Source: JBIQJD01 sp044507695 (GTDB taxonomy: Bacteria > Bacteroidota > Ignavibacteria > Ignavibacteriales > Ignavibacteriaceae). From it: 64,000 nt of DNA. The translations under genes were made by a program, and so were the position numbers. Under the pieces are notes generated by a model. The model saw nothing but the letters and a program-made list of their open reading frames with translations. It was not told where the DNA came from and ran no database searches. The DNA lies in NCBI GenBank assembly GCA_044507695.1, contig JBIQJD010000004.1, positions 62,001 through 126,000 of the forward strand, read 5' to 3'. Below, piece by piece: positions 56,068-64,000 of the stretch; position 1 is the stretch's first letter; every line of letters starts with the position of its first letter.

Positions 56068-56265
56068 CGTAATCTCCGTTCTTACATAATGAAAAATTAA
56101 ATTTCAGATGTGAAAAGTCAACATTAAATACATAATCCATTCTAAAATTGAACCGGGAAGTCAACAATTATTTCTTCAAGAACTTTCCCGGAAAATTTTC
56201 TTAATCTATTTCAAACAGCAGAATTAATTATTTATTTTCGTTCTCAAATTTTTATGAAATACTAA

Positions 56266-57156
56266 ATGCCATATCTTGGTGAACTTAGCGCATTATTAAC
56301 CGCATTTCTGTGGTCAGGTACATCATTTGCATTTTCATCAGCCGCACAAAGAATAGGATCATTTCAGCTTAATGTAAACAGGATTGTTCTTGCCTGTATT
56401 TTTTTGCTCATAACAATCCTTGTAATGAATTTTAATTACACCGTTTCCTCCTCTCAACTAATCAATCTCTCAATCAGCGGCATAATCGGATTAGTAATTG
56501 GTGATACATTTTTATTTGCTGCATACAGGCATATTGGTCCAAGATTGAGTATGCTGCTCATGGCGCTTTCACCCGCAATGAGTGCAGCCCTTGCTTTCTT
56601 TTTTCTTGATGAATCATTAAACATCTTGGCCGTGCTGGGAATGTTAATAACATTAAGCGGAGTTGCTCTTGTTATTTTTGAAAGGAAAGAACTTCCCGAA
56701 TCAAAATATAAAATCAGCAGGATCGGAATATTCCACGGATTGATGGGTGCCTTTGGGCAGGCAGCCGGTTTGGTATTTGCAAAGCTCGCTTTTGATCAGG
56801 GAGAGATAAACGGATTTGTTGCCACGTTTATCAGAATTGCTTCATCGGTTGTAATAATTGTTCCGCTTGCGTTTATAATTCAGAAGTATTCAAATCCAAT
56901 TAAGGTTTATTTAAATGATAGAAAGGCTCTTATCTCAACAATAACCGGAACTGTTTTAGGGCCATATCTCGGAATCACATTCAGCCTCATTGCAGTTTCA
57001 CACACAAAGGTTGGAATTGCAGCAACGTTAATGTCAACAATGCCAATCATCATGCTTCCGATGATAAGATATATTTATAAAGAGCATTTAAATTGGAGAG
57101 CCATTGCAGGTGCTGTAATTGCGGTTGCAGGCGTTGCTATTCTTTTCTTAAGATAA
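56266..57156 (+). CDS. EamA/DMT-family transporter
   Basis: 296 residues with ten predicted spans in two EamA repeats: ELSALLTAFLWSGTSFAFS near the start and GIFHGLMGAFGQAAGLVFAK near residue 150. The end of the first repeat has GDTFLFAAYRHIGPRLSMLL and LGMLITLSGVALVIF, and of the second IAGAVIAVAGVAILFLR. Family members export metabolites or amino acids; the substrate is unknown. It is transcribed rightwards and its end overlaps the convergent macro-domain gene by nine bases. Confidence 0.87.
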   Translation: MPYLGELSALLTAFLWSGTSFAFSSAAQRIGSFQLNVNRIVLACIFLLITILVMNFNYTVSSSQLINLSISGIIGLVIGDTFLFAAYRHIGPRLSMLLMALSPAMSAALAFFFLDESLNILAVLGMLITLSGVALVIFERKELPESKYKISRIGIFHGLMGAFGQAAGLVFAKLAFDQGEINGFVATFIRIASSVVIIVPLAFIIQKYSNPIKVYLNDRKALISTITGTVLGPYLGITFSLIAVSHTKVGIAATLMSTMPIIMLPMIRYIYKEHLNWRAIAGAVIAVAGVAILFLR

Positions 57157-57660
57157 ACCGGAAAGATTTTTTTTATACAAATTATAATTTCTCTCATCAA
57201 AGCATACAAAAATTACTTTCTCCGGTTTTTCATTTTCAGCAAGAAATTTCTTAACTGTGTTAACAGCAATTACCGAAGCACGTTCAGCAGGAAAGCCGTA
57301 CACGCCGGTGCTGATTGCGGGAAATGCAATTGAATTGATTTTGTTTTCTACTGCAAGCCGGAGTGAATTGAAATAGCAGCTTTCAAGCAATTTATCTTCA
57401 TTTGAATTGCCGCCATTCCAAACCGGGCCAACTGTGTGGATTATGAATTTAGCTTTTAAATTAAAGCCGGGAGAAATTTTAGCTTCACCTGTGCGGCAGC
57501 CGTTTAATTTTTTGTTATACTCAAGAAGCTGCTGCCCTGCAGCACGATGAATAGCTCCATCAACTCCGCCGCCGCCAAGCAATGAATTATTAGCCGCGTT
57601 TACAATTGCATCTGCTGCCTGCTGTGTAATATCGCCTTGAACAATTTCAATTCTGCTCAT
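57148..57660 (-). CDS. Macro-domain O-acetyl-ADP-ribose deacetylase
   Basis: 170 residues, a whole MacroD/YmdB-type domain. Motifs are GDITQQAADAIVNAANNSLLGG (written here in two parts: GDITQQAADAIVNAAN and NSLLGGGGVDGAIH), then IIHTVGPVW, and AFPAISTGVYGFP. The catalytic Asn and Asp positions are present. It removes the acetyl group from O-acetyl-ADP-ribose and may remove ADP-ribose from proteins. It stands alone. Confidence 0.92.
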   Translation of the reverse strand: MSRIEIVQGDITQQAADAIVNAANNSLLGGGGVDGAIHRAAGQQLLEYNKKLNGCRTGEAKISPGFNLKAKFIIHTVGPVWNGGNSNEDKLLESCYFNSLRLAVENKINSIAFPAISTGVYGFPAERASVIAVNTVKKFLAENEKPEKVIFVCFDERNYNLYKKNLSGLS

Positions 57661-57736
57661 GCAAATAAGGCTCTTATTTTATTAATAAGATAATTAATTA
57701 CACACTACAATATCCTGATATAACAGAAAATTAATT

Positions 57737-58894
57737 TTATCTCTTAAAAAATTCTGAGCTTACTTGATTCCAGTTTGATTCATCCATTGATTCAAGTTCA
57801 CCCATGTATAGATCATCTTCTTCGTATTCTCCGGCTTTAACAGGCTTAAGTGATTTCTTCTTCAGATCAACAAACTTTTCAATATCTTCCTGGTAGAATG
57901 AAACTGCTGCTTTTCCAATTTTTAAATTTTTTAATTCAGTATCAGGATTATCGGCATCAATCTCACAAATCCAGTTTGTATCATACGGAGTAGTATTAAG
58001 AAGTTCAATATCATACTGAAGCGGCTTATTAATTTTAATTACCTTTCCGCTTAAAGGTGAATTAAAAGTCATAGATTTATTTTCCTGCTTAACGGTAAAC
58101 AGCGGCTGCCCTGCTTTAACAATCATACCAAGATTCGGAAATTCAACTGCATCAATTTTGCCGATAAGCTTCTTTGCAAAATCATCAATTCCTACCTTTG
58201 CATTTCCATCCTGTTCAAGGCTTACCCATGTATGACCTGATGAAATAAAAACTCCGCCCGGAATTGCAAACTCACATTTCATGGAACTTTTGGCATCTGC
58301 AAGGTGAGTAATATGCACTTTCGGTTTAAGTAGTTTTTGAATTCTATCCTGTCTCTTTACAAGAGATTTTTTAACAAACGCAAGAAGTTCATCATCTGTA
58401 AACGGTTTTTGAACATAATCCATTGCACCGTATTTCATTGTTTCAACTGCTGTTTCAACACTTGCGTAACCTGTAATTATAATCACATCAATATCCGGGC
58501 GTAAATGTTTAACAGCTTTGCAGACTTCAACACCATCCATCTCCGGCATTTTCAAATCTGTAAAAACAAAATCATAATGATGAGTTTGAATTAATCCAAG
58601 CGCTTCCTTTCCGTTTGTTACTGTATCAACAGAATAACCATCAATAACAAGTATTTTTCTGAAGCTGTCAAGAATTACATCCTCATCATCAACACAAAGT
58701 ATTTTTGCTTTTGGATCTTTAACTTCAGCACGTTTAAGTGATTTTGCTTCACTGCTGAAATCAAGTTTTATACTTTCAGCAAGAATTTCCTCTCTTTCTT
58801 TGCGTGCTTTCTTCTCGCTTATTTTTTTGCTTACCTGCCTTATTATAATATCTGCTATTATAAAAAGTATTACTGCTACTATTAAGATTGGCAT
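57737..58894 (-). CDS. Membrane-anchored response regulator with GcvH-like domain
   Basis: 385 residues from the ATG at 58894, with GGGAG eight bases upstream; a TTG at 58945 extends the frame but lacks support. A single N-terminal span (PILIVAVILFIIADIII) is followed by a receiver domain (~68-190): ILCVDDEDVILDSF, DFVFTDLKMPEMDG with the phosphoacceptor Asp, IIITGYAS and YVQKPF. Residues ~220-330 are a GcvH-like barrel (GHTWVSLEQDGNAKVGIDDF, SPLSGKVIKIN). The lysine in ENKSMTFNSPLSG is one residue off the normal lipoyl position. There is no DNA-binding domain, so output is likely by protein contact. Confidence 0.82.
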   Translation of the reverse strand: MPILIVAVILFIIADIIIRQVSKKISEKKARKEREEILAESIKLDFSSEAKSLKRAEVKDPKAKILCVDDEDVILDSFRKILVIDGYSVDTVTNGKEALGLIQTHHYDFVFTDLKMPEMDGVEVCKAVKHLRPDIDVIIITGYASVETAVETMKYGAMDYVQKPFTDDELLAFVKKSLVKRQDRIQKLLKPKVHITHLADAKSSMKCEFAIPGGVFISSGHTWVSLEQDGNAKVGIDDFAKKLIGKIDAVEFPNLGMIVKAGQPLFTVKQENKSMTFNSPLSGKVIKINKPLQYDIELLNTTPYDTNWICEIDADNPDTELKNLKIGKAAVSFYQEDIEKFVDLKKKSLKPVKAGEYEEDDLYMGELESMDESNWNQVSSEFFKR

Positions 58895-58952
58895 AGTGAT
58901 TTCTCCCTTTAATAAGTTTCCCTCTGCTGCAGACGGCTGCAGCAAATTATTT

Positions 58953-59753
58953 TCAGTACCTGTCCGAACTGCAGTTAATAAGATTTTTTAATTCATATTC
59001 GCTGTCAGACGGAATTATTCTGTAAAACCATCCTTTGAAATAAGGATCTTTTTCAGGAAGGCTTACATTAGTTTTTATTTCTTCATTCACTTCAATTATT
59101 CTTCCACTTAGAGGTGAAAGAAGCGGATGAACTCTTTCTTCTTTATCAACAATGTGCGCACAGTTGTTTCCCTGAATTACTTCATCATCAATTTTCCATA
59201 ATTCAATTGATGTAACATTTTCTACAGATTTTATAAATAAATCTGTTGCGCCGACAAGCAGCGATCCGGTGTTTTCTTTAGCAGCCCAGCTTGAATAACC
59301 AAGCCGGTAATACTTAGCAGGGCAGGGAACGAAAACCATACTGTCTGCTTTATCTTTATTATTTGCCGCGCTTTTTAAAAGCTGAATGTATTTCATTCCC
59401 CTTAAAACCGAATTTACAATTTCATCAGCAGTGAATGGTTTTGGAATATAATCTATAGCTCCTGAATAAAGTGATTTCACAGCATTTTCAACAGTTGAAT
59501 AACCTGTAGTCATTATTAATGATGATGAAATTTTCCGTTTGTAAATTTCGTTCAGCAAATCAAACCCATTTAAAACGGGCATCATTATATCACAGATGAT
59601 TAATGTATATTCGTTTCTCTCAAATTTTTTTAGAGCATCTGCTGCATCAGATGAGTAATCAACACTGAATCCTTCAGCAGAACAGATTTTTACAACTGCA
59701 TCAAGTACAACCGGTTCATCATCAACTACAAGTATATCCCATTGCTTTTTCAT
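58953..59753 (-). CDS. Response regulator with GcvH-like domain
   Basis: 266 residues. Receiver domain: ILVVDDEPVVLDAVV, LIICDIMMPVLNGF with the phosphoacceptor Asp, MTTGYST and YIPKPF. Residues ~135-250 resemble GcvH (LGYSSWAAKENTGSLLVGAT, LSPLSGRIIEVNEEI, FKGWFYRIIP). The lipoyl-bearing Lys is not present (EERVHPLLSPLSG). Like its neighbour it lacks a DNA-binding output. Its start overlaps the kinase stop by four bases, so kinase and regulator are translationally coupled. Confidence 0.82.
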   Translation of the reverse strand: MKKQWDILVVDDEPVVLDAVVKICSAEGFSVDYSSDAADALKKFERNEYTLIICDIMMPVLNGFDLLNEIYKRKISSSLIMTTGYSTVENAVKSLYSGAIDYIPKPFTADEIVNSVLRGMKYIQLLKSAANNKDKADSMVFVPCPAKYYRLGYSSWAAKENTGSLLVGATDLFIKSVENVTSIELWKIDDEVIQGNNCAHIVDKEERVHPLLSPLSGRIIEVNEEIKTNVSLPEKDPYFKGWFYRIIPSDSEYELKNLINCSSDRY

Positions 59754-61609
59754 TTTAACGGAAGCCTGATTGTAAAAGTTGTACCATTGTTTACTTCGCT
59801 TTCCACAGTTATAGTACCGTTATGATTATCAATGATTCCCCAAATCACTGCTAATCCAAGTCCAGTTCCTTTCTGTCCTTTTGTACTGTAGAAAGGTTCA
59901 AAAATTTTAGAAAGATTTTCTTTAGGTATTCCACAGCCGTTATCTGAAATTTTTATTTCTATGTATTCCTTCAAACCGCCGGAATCTACTGCATCCCATT
60001 TCTGCCATGAGCAATCTTTACTCACGCAGCCTTCAACACTTCCCTGTGAAGGAACTTCAAAAGTGTAAACAGAAGCACCGCACTCCGGGCATTTCTTTCC
60101 CTGAACTGTAAGAGATATATCGCACTGCGGGCAAACGTAATTCAGATTTTCATTTTTATTTAAAGTTGTATTTATTAAATGATGATTCCTTCCATAAACC
60201 GGATCGAGATTAATAAATCCTGTTGTTCCGTTTGAGTTGAACTTTAATTTAATTGATGGCATTCCGTCTATTTTAACTTCATTATCCATCAGGTCATGTC
60301 TCTTCGGGCATGATGCTTTCTTAATATGCGTAATGCCGTAAGGAGATAAGCGCAGCAAGGCTGTTTTAATGTTTATCGTTCCGCCTTTTGTACCAATTGC
60401 ATCAGCAGCATTAACAAGCAGATTAATAAACACCTGCTGCATCTGGTTTGAATCAACCTTGCTCTCAGGGAGTGATGAATCTATTTCTTTATTAAGATTT
60501 ATATGATTAAGCGATAACTGGTTTTCAACTACAGCGATTGATTTATCAATTATCTCGTTAATATTAACGGGATTTTTTTTAGGAACAGACTGACGTGCAA
60601 AATCAAGAAGGCTTTTAACAATCTCGCGGCTTCTTTTGGTTTCTCTTACAATTACTTTTAAATCTTCATTCATTTCAGGATTGTTTTGCGTTTTCTTTAG
60701 CAGGAAACTGCTGTAAGTAAGAACACCTGTTAAAGGATTATTAATTTCATGCGCAACACCTGCTGCAAGCCTGCCGAGCGAAGCCATCTTATCTGATTGG
60801 AAAAGCTGCATTCTTGCTTCAGATAATTTCTGCGTCATATTATTAAATGATTTGGAAAGCATTCCAAACTCATCGTTCCGTTTATCTTCAATTAGATAAT
60901 TTAAATTGCCTGTTCCAACCTGGTGTGTTGCGTTAAGAAGTTCTTTAACCGGTTTATCAACCCAGCGCTTAACTACAAACCCAAGCAGCAAACTGAAAGC
61001 AATAACAGCACTGAATGCAAATACAACCGTATCAATTTCACCCTGCATGATTTGTTTATCTACTTCATTCAGGCTGATGGTTACATCCAGCACTCCGAGA
61101 ACAGTTTGATTTTCTTCATGAGCATGGCAGGCTGCTTCATAGCATGAAGCTTCATTATAAATCGGGGTAATGATTCCCATTATTCTTGCCGAGCCAGGAT
61201 CAGGTCTGAATATGCGGGTTCTTTCCTTAATAGGCAGACGCTCAAGCGGTTTATTTTCTGCATGGCAGGCATAACAGCTTTCAGCATTTTTATCTACCAT
61301 TTTCCCTATATCATCTTTTTGAGATGAATAGATTATCTCACCAACTTTATTAAGAACTCTTACGCTGTGAATTCCCGGCTGGCTGCCAATTGTATTAATT
61401 ATTGTATGAATTCTTTCACGCTGGTTTAAGAGCATATCATAGCGTGTGCTGTGCTTTACTGTTTCACTAAGTTGATTTGCATGTCTCTCAACTTCATTTA
61501 GCAAAGCATCACTATGTGAACGGATGTTGTAAAAGGAAAAAATTCCGATTATTACAACTGCCGTAACACTTACTACTAATATTAACTTAAACCCAATTTT
61601 CCTGAACAT
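59750..61609 (-). CDS. Heme-motif sensor histidine kinase with zinc-ribbon insert
   Basis: 619 residues. An N-terminal span (~8-27) and a second near 190-210 enclose a periplasmic sensor with CYACH (~110) and CYEAACH (~157), a standard and an expanded heme c motif. A HAMP follows (~210-265), then the H-box AAGVAHEINNPL (~288), N-box NLLVNAADAIG, and ATP-lid motifs SDNGCGIP, FEPFYSTK and GTGLGLAVI. About 120 residues are inserted between the N-box and the G-box, with CPQC and CPEC pairs of a zinc ribbon. It likely reads a redox or small-ligand signal and phosphorylates the two adjacent regulators. Confidence 0.85.
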   Translation of the reverse strand: MFRKIGFKLILVVSVTAVVIIGIFSFYNIRSHSDALLNEVERHANQLSETVKHSTRYDMLLNQRERIHTIINTIGSQPGIHSVRVLNKVGEIIYSSQKDDIGKMVDKNAESCYACHAENKPLERLPIKERTRIFRPDPGSARIMGIITPIYNEASCYEAACHAHEENQTVLGVLDVTISLNEVDKQIMQGEIDTVVFAFSAVIAFSLLLGFVVKRWVDKPVKELLNATHQVGTGNLNYLIEDKRNDEFGMLSKSFNNMTQKLSEARMQLFQSDKMASLGRLAAGVAHEINNPLTGVLTYSSFLLKKTQNNPEMNEDLKVIVRETKRSREIVKSLLDFARQSVPKKNPVNINEIIDKSIAVVENQLSLNHINLNKEIDSSLPESKVDSNQMQQVFINLLVNAADAIGTKGGTINIKTALLRLSPYGITHIKKASCPKRHDLMDNEVKIDGMPSIKLKFNSNGTTGFINLDPVYGRNHHLINTTLNKNENLNYVCPQCDISLTVQGKKCPECGASVYTFEVPSQGSVEGCVSKDCSWQKWDAVDSGGLKEYIEIKISDNGCGIPKENLSKIFEPFYSTKGQKGTGLGLAVIWGIIDNHNGTITVESEVNNGTTFTIRLPLK

Positions 61610-61652
61610 TTTATTCTTTCACTGATGAAGCAGAAGATTAGTTGTTAACTTC

Positions 61653-62783
61653 TTACTTCTTCACAAGTTTTTTTATTACACCGGGTTTGTCTTTAGGAAA
61701 ACTCTTATCATCGTGGCAATTAGAGCAATCCGGTTTTTTAGCGAAATTATTTTCAGTATGACAATCCCCGCAATCAAGTTCAATATGAATTTCATCCAGC
61801 GTTAGACCTGTTACACTGTGATTAAATTTACCTGCGATAAAATCTTTATGGCATGAAACGCAGTTTCTGCTCAAGCCAGTAAATTTGCTTGTTGAACCAT
61901 GGCATTTGGCGCACTCCAGCACCTGGTGATATTCTTTAAGTGCCCAGCCGGTTCGGATTTGATGATTGAATCTGTCCGCAGTCTGGTTCATGTGGCATTT
62001 GGTGCAGCTATCATTTTCATGACATTTAAAGCAAGGCTGGTGCTGCTCAGATGCAGATTTTTTCAGCTTAACAGGAATCATAGAAGAAACCGGTTTCTTG
62101 TTAACAGATTTATCATGGCAGCGTGTGCAGTTTTCTTTCTGATGGCAGCTTACACAATCAGCACCAAATAGTTTTGTGTGTTCATCATGATAAAAAGTAA
62201 CAAGCTTTCCTTTATTATAATCTGTTTCAAAGACTAGCATTTCAGGCTGTTTAACATCAGGATGATTCTTACTCTTTATTTTTTTTTGCGTAAGCTGTGT
62301 TCCTTTAGGAAGATGGCATGAATTGCAATCAGTTGAATGGCTCCATTCCTTATGGCAGTTAATACATTGCCTGTGATATGCAGCCTGAAGATCCGGCTTG
62401 CTTAAATCATCTCTTTTTCTTTCTTCTGCGTGGCAGTCTGAACAGGCAAGTATTGGACCTGCCGTATTAAAATGATGGCACCCTGCACAGCCGCCTGACA
62501 TTTCGGACATTTGTGCGTGGATTCTATGAGAAAATGTTACACCCTGGTATTTATTTTTGAGCTGATCAATTTTTATTATATCCGGACTTTGATCTGCCGG
62601 CTGATGAACGGTTACCATTTCAGTTCTTGGACATTCAACCAAACAAGGATTTTGTTTTGTAGGAACATCACAGGTATGACAGGTTTTACAATTTACCTGC
62701 TGCTGAGTATGAGTTTTAATTTTCTTATCCTGCGCAAAAGCAAGTGCAGATAAAATTAAAAATCCCCAAATAACTTTATTCAT
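61653..62783 (-). CDS. Periplasmic 13-heme cytochrome c
   Basis: 376 residues, signal peptide ending LAFAQ. I count thirteen CxxCH motifs: CKTCH, CAGCH, CSDCH, CINCH, CNSCH, CVSCH, CTRCH, CFKCH, CTKCH, CAKCH, CVSCH, CGDCH and CSNCH, many with a paired His for a cytochrome c3-like bis-His ligand. It should carry electrons in the periplasm between the membrane quinol subunit encoded just upstream and an unknown partner. Spacing to the NrfD-like gene is only six bases. Confidence 0.92.
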   Translation of the reverse strand: MNKVIWGFLILSALAFAQDKKIKTHTQQQVNCKTCHTCDVPTKQNPCLVECPRTEMVTVHQPADQSPDIIKIDQLKNKYQGVTFSHRIHAQMSEMSGGCAGCHHFNTAGPILACSDCHAEERKRDDLSKPDLQAAYHRQCINCHKEWSHSTDCNSCHLPKGTQLTQKKIKSKNHPDVKQPEMLVFETDYNKGKLVTFYHDEHTKLFGADCVSCHQKENCTRCHDKSVNKKPVSSMIPVKLKKSASEQHQPCFKCHENDSCTKCHMNQTADRFNHQIRTGWALKEYHQVLECAKCHGSTSKFTGLSRNCVSCHKDFIAGKFNHSVTGLTLDEIHIELDCGDCHTENNFAKKPDCSNCHDDKSFPKDKPGVIKKLVKK

Positions 62784-62789
62784 AAACCC

Positions 62790-64000
62790 CTATCCCTTAA
62801 TAGTGTATTTTGTTTTTATAGTATACTGAGGATCCGGCTGGCTAATAACCGGAAAATTCAGAACAATAATTCTGTATAACAGAATAAGCATTGCAATGAA
62901 TCCAACTGTAACTGAAATCTCTCCGAATGACGGGAAGTAAGGCCCGGATGAGTACGGAGGTGTATACGCAACTATAAAATTATTTATCCTGTTAAGAAGC
63001 ACTCCTGCAATCACCATTGATGATGCAGTAAACAGTAAACCCGGATTTTTCAAAACTTTTTTGGATAAAAACATTCTTAAAGGAATAATTACGCCAATCA
63101 ATAATTCTACTGTAAAAAGTATACTTGCTGTGTTTAGTTCTGTTAGATAAACAAATGTTTCGCGTATGAACATATCACCGAGTTTAAAAGCAAGATAAAT
63201 GCCAAGCAGCGGTGCAATTGTATAACTTAACGGCGTCAGGACTTCCATCTCTGGTTTCGTTCCAAAAGATTTTGATGCAGTCATTGATTCAAAAATTACC
63301 ATTGGGAATCCTACTGCAATTGCAGAAAGCAAAAACAATAGTGGCAGGATTGGTGTTTGCCATAACGGATGCATTTTTGGTCCGGCAATTACCATCAATG
63401 TTCCCAAAGAGGATTGATGCAAGGTTGATAGAACTACACCAAGTATTATAAATATGAAGATGATTTTGTTTAATCCTTTATCAAGAATTCTTAGGAATTT
63501 ATCCAATGGCTTATTAAGAAAGGAAAGTATTCCTTTTAAATTTACTCTTCCTATAAATCTTTCGGTTACTATTGGAAGAAATTCAATATAGAGAACTGTA
63601 ACGTACATCATTACGCAAATACCAACTTCAAATAAAGCAGAGTTGCCGTTCCACATAATTAATGGATGCCAGATATAATACCATCTTCCTAAATCCACAA
63701 AAACACCAATAGCAACAAATGTGTAGCCAAGCATTGCAGTTAGCAGTGCAGGTCTTACAATTGAATGAAAATGTTCTCTGTGCAGTATATGCCCTAATGC
63801 TGCAGTAGTAAAACCGCCGGCCGCAAGCGCAACGCCTGCAGCAACATCAATTCCTATCCAGATTCCCCAGGGATATTGATTATTTAAATTTGTAATTGAT
63901 CCAATCCCGAAAAAAAATCTCATTGCAAGGAAGATCAATCCATTTAAAGCAAGGATGCAAAGAACAATTACTCCGGTGGTAAAAAATTTTTTCTTAACTG
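62790..64000 (-). CDS. NrfD/HybB-type membrane quinol-interacting subunit (5' end outside window)
   Basis: The frame is open from the window edge (reading VKKKFFTTGVIVLCILALNG at the edge), so the start lies beyond 64000 and the TTG at 63938 is not a real start. About 400 residues are seen, with about ten spans. FFGIGSITNLNNQYPWGIWI, GGFTTAALGHILHREHF and YYLIW-like WYYIWHPLIMWN are typical of HybB/NrfD. These subunits take up or deliver electrons to the quinone pool with periplasmic partners. The 13-heme cytochrome is encoded six bases downstream; an iron-sulfur subunit would be expected upstream, outside the window. Confidence 0.88.
   Translation of the reverse strand, partial: VKKKFFTTGVIVLCILALNGLIFLAMRFFFGIGSITNLNNQYPWGIWIGIDVAAGVALAAGGFTTAALGHILHREHFHSIVRPALLTAMLGYTFVAIGVFVDLGRWYYIWHPLIMWNGNSALFEVGICVMMYVTVLYIEFLPIVTERFIGRVNLKGILSFLNKPLDKFLRILDKGLNKIIFIFIILGVVLSTLHQSSLGTLMVIAGPKMHPLWQTPILPLLFLLSAIAVGFPMVIFESMTASKSFGTKPEMEVLTPLSYTIAPLLGIYLAFKLGDMFIRETFVYLTELNTASILFTVELLIGVIIPLRMFLSKKVLKNPGLLFTASSMVIAGVLLNRINNFIVAYTPPYSSGPYFPSFGEISVTVGFIAMLILLYRIIVLNFPVISQPDPQYTIKTKYTIKG

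Noticed and set aside
62790..63938. NrfD-like gene starting at TTG 63938
   Set aside because: The frame stays open to the window edge with a typical hydrophobic first span, so the start is outside.

Overview
The window looks like a chromosomal segment of an AT-rich member of the Ignavibacteria/Chlorobi side of the FCB group. The evidence is two secreted proteins ending in type A type IX secretion (T9SS) sorting domains with the NFPNPFNP / NYPNPFNP signature, many short signal peptides ending in AQ, a bacillithiol-synthesis glycosyltransferase, DUF4097 and DUF5916 proteins behind an ECF sigma/anti-sigma pair, and a FCB-like promoter. There is one tRNA (Arg-CCT). I see no CRISPR array, transposase or phage genes.

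Layout. 1-8.7 kb: a T9SS-exported protein with four starch-binding-like modules, an SGNH-hydrolase/TPR protein, a periplasmic GH13 amylase, two very small genes (one a DUF5989-like membrane peptide), a GT2 glycosyltransferase and a DEAD-box helicase. 8.7-18.5 kb: tRNA-Arg, a DPP-IV-like peptidase, then DUF5916, DUF4097, a HEAT-repeat anti-sigma factor and an ECF sigma factor as one module, followed by a second GH13 amylase. 18.5-24.9 kb: RmlD-like reductase, PfkB-like kinase, bshA, an RsmF-like rRNA methyltransferase, a class A beta-lactamase-like hydrolase and a cysteine-free ArsC/Spx-like protein.

24.9-36.2 kb is one long leftward gene set: a small outer-membrane protein, a TonB-plug/beta-barrel protein, a short membrane protein, a 1350-residue T9SS cargo protein, a polytopic inner-membrane protein with a helical tail, a single-span periplasmic protein, and two paralogous envelope proteins. 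The inner-membrane pair has the layout of an ExbB/ExbD, MotA/MotB or GldL/GldM motor, so this may be an undescribed trans-envelope apparatus. 36.3-40.0 kb holds two OmpA-like paralogues and a PAP2 phosphatase.

40.0-50.9 kb is the most unusual part. A two-gene locus encodes a Tc-toxin-like complex: a 1199-residue protein with TPRs at its N-terminus but a TcA-like pore helix region and TcB-binding end, and a 1944-residue SpvB/TcdB/Rhs protein (TcB and TcC fused) with a private C-terminal domain carrying HELYH. Both sides of the locus carry copies of an unusual repeat built from consecutive mini-hairpins with TAAC or GTTA loops.

50.9-57.7 kb is mainly housekeeping: lrp-like regulator and glnA, eno, a small secreted protein, a CDF metal transporter whose frame has no ordinary start codon, an EamA transporter and a macro-domain deacetylase. 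57.7-64.0 kb is a leftward redox and signalling operon that continues beyond the window: NrfD/HybB-like membrane quinol subunit, a 13-heme cytochrome c, a sensor kinase with heme motifs and a zinc-ribbon insert, and two response regulators carrying GcvH-like domains.
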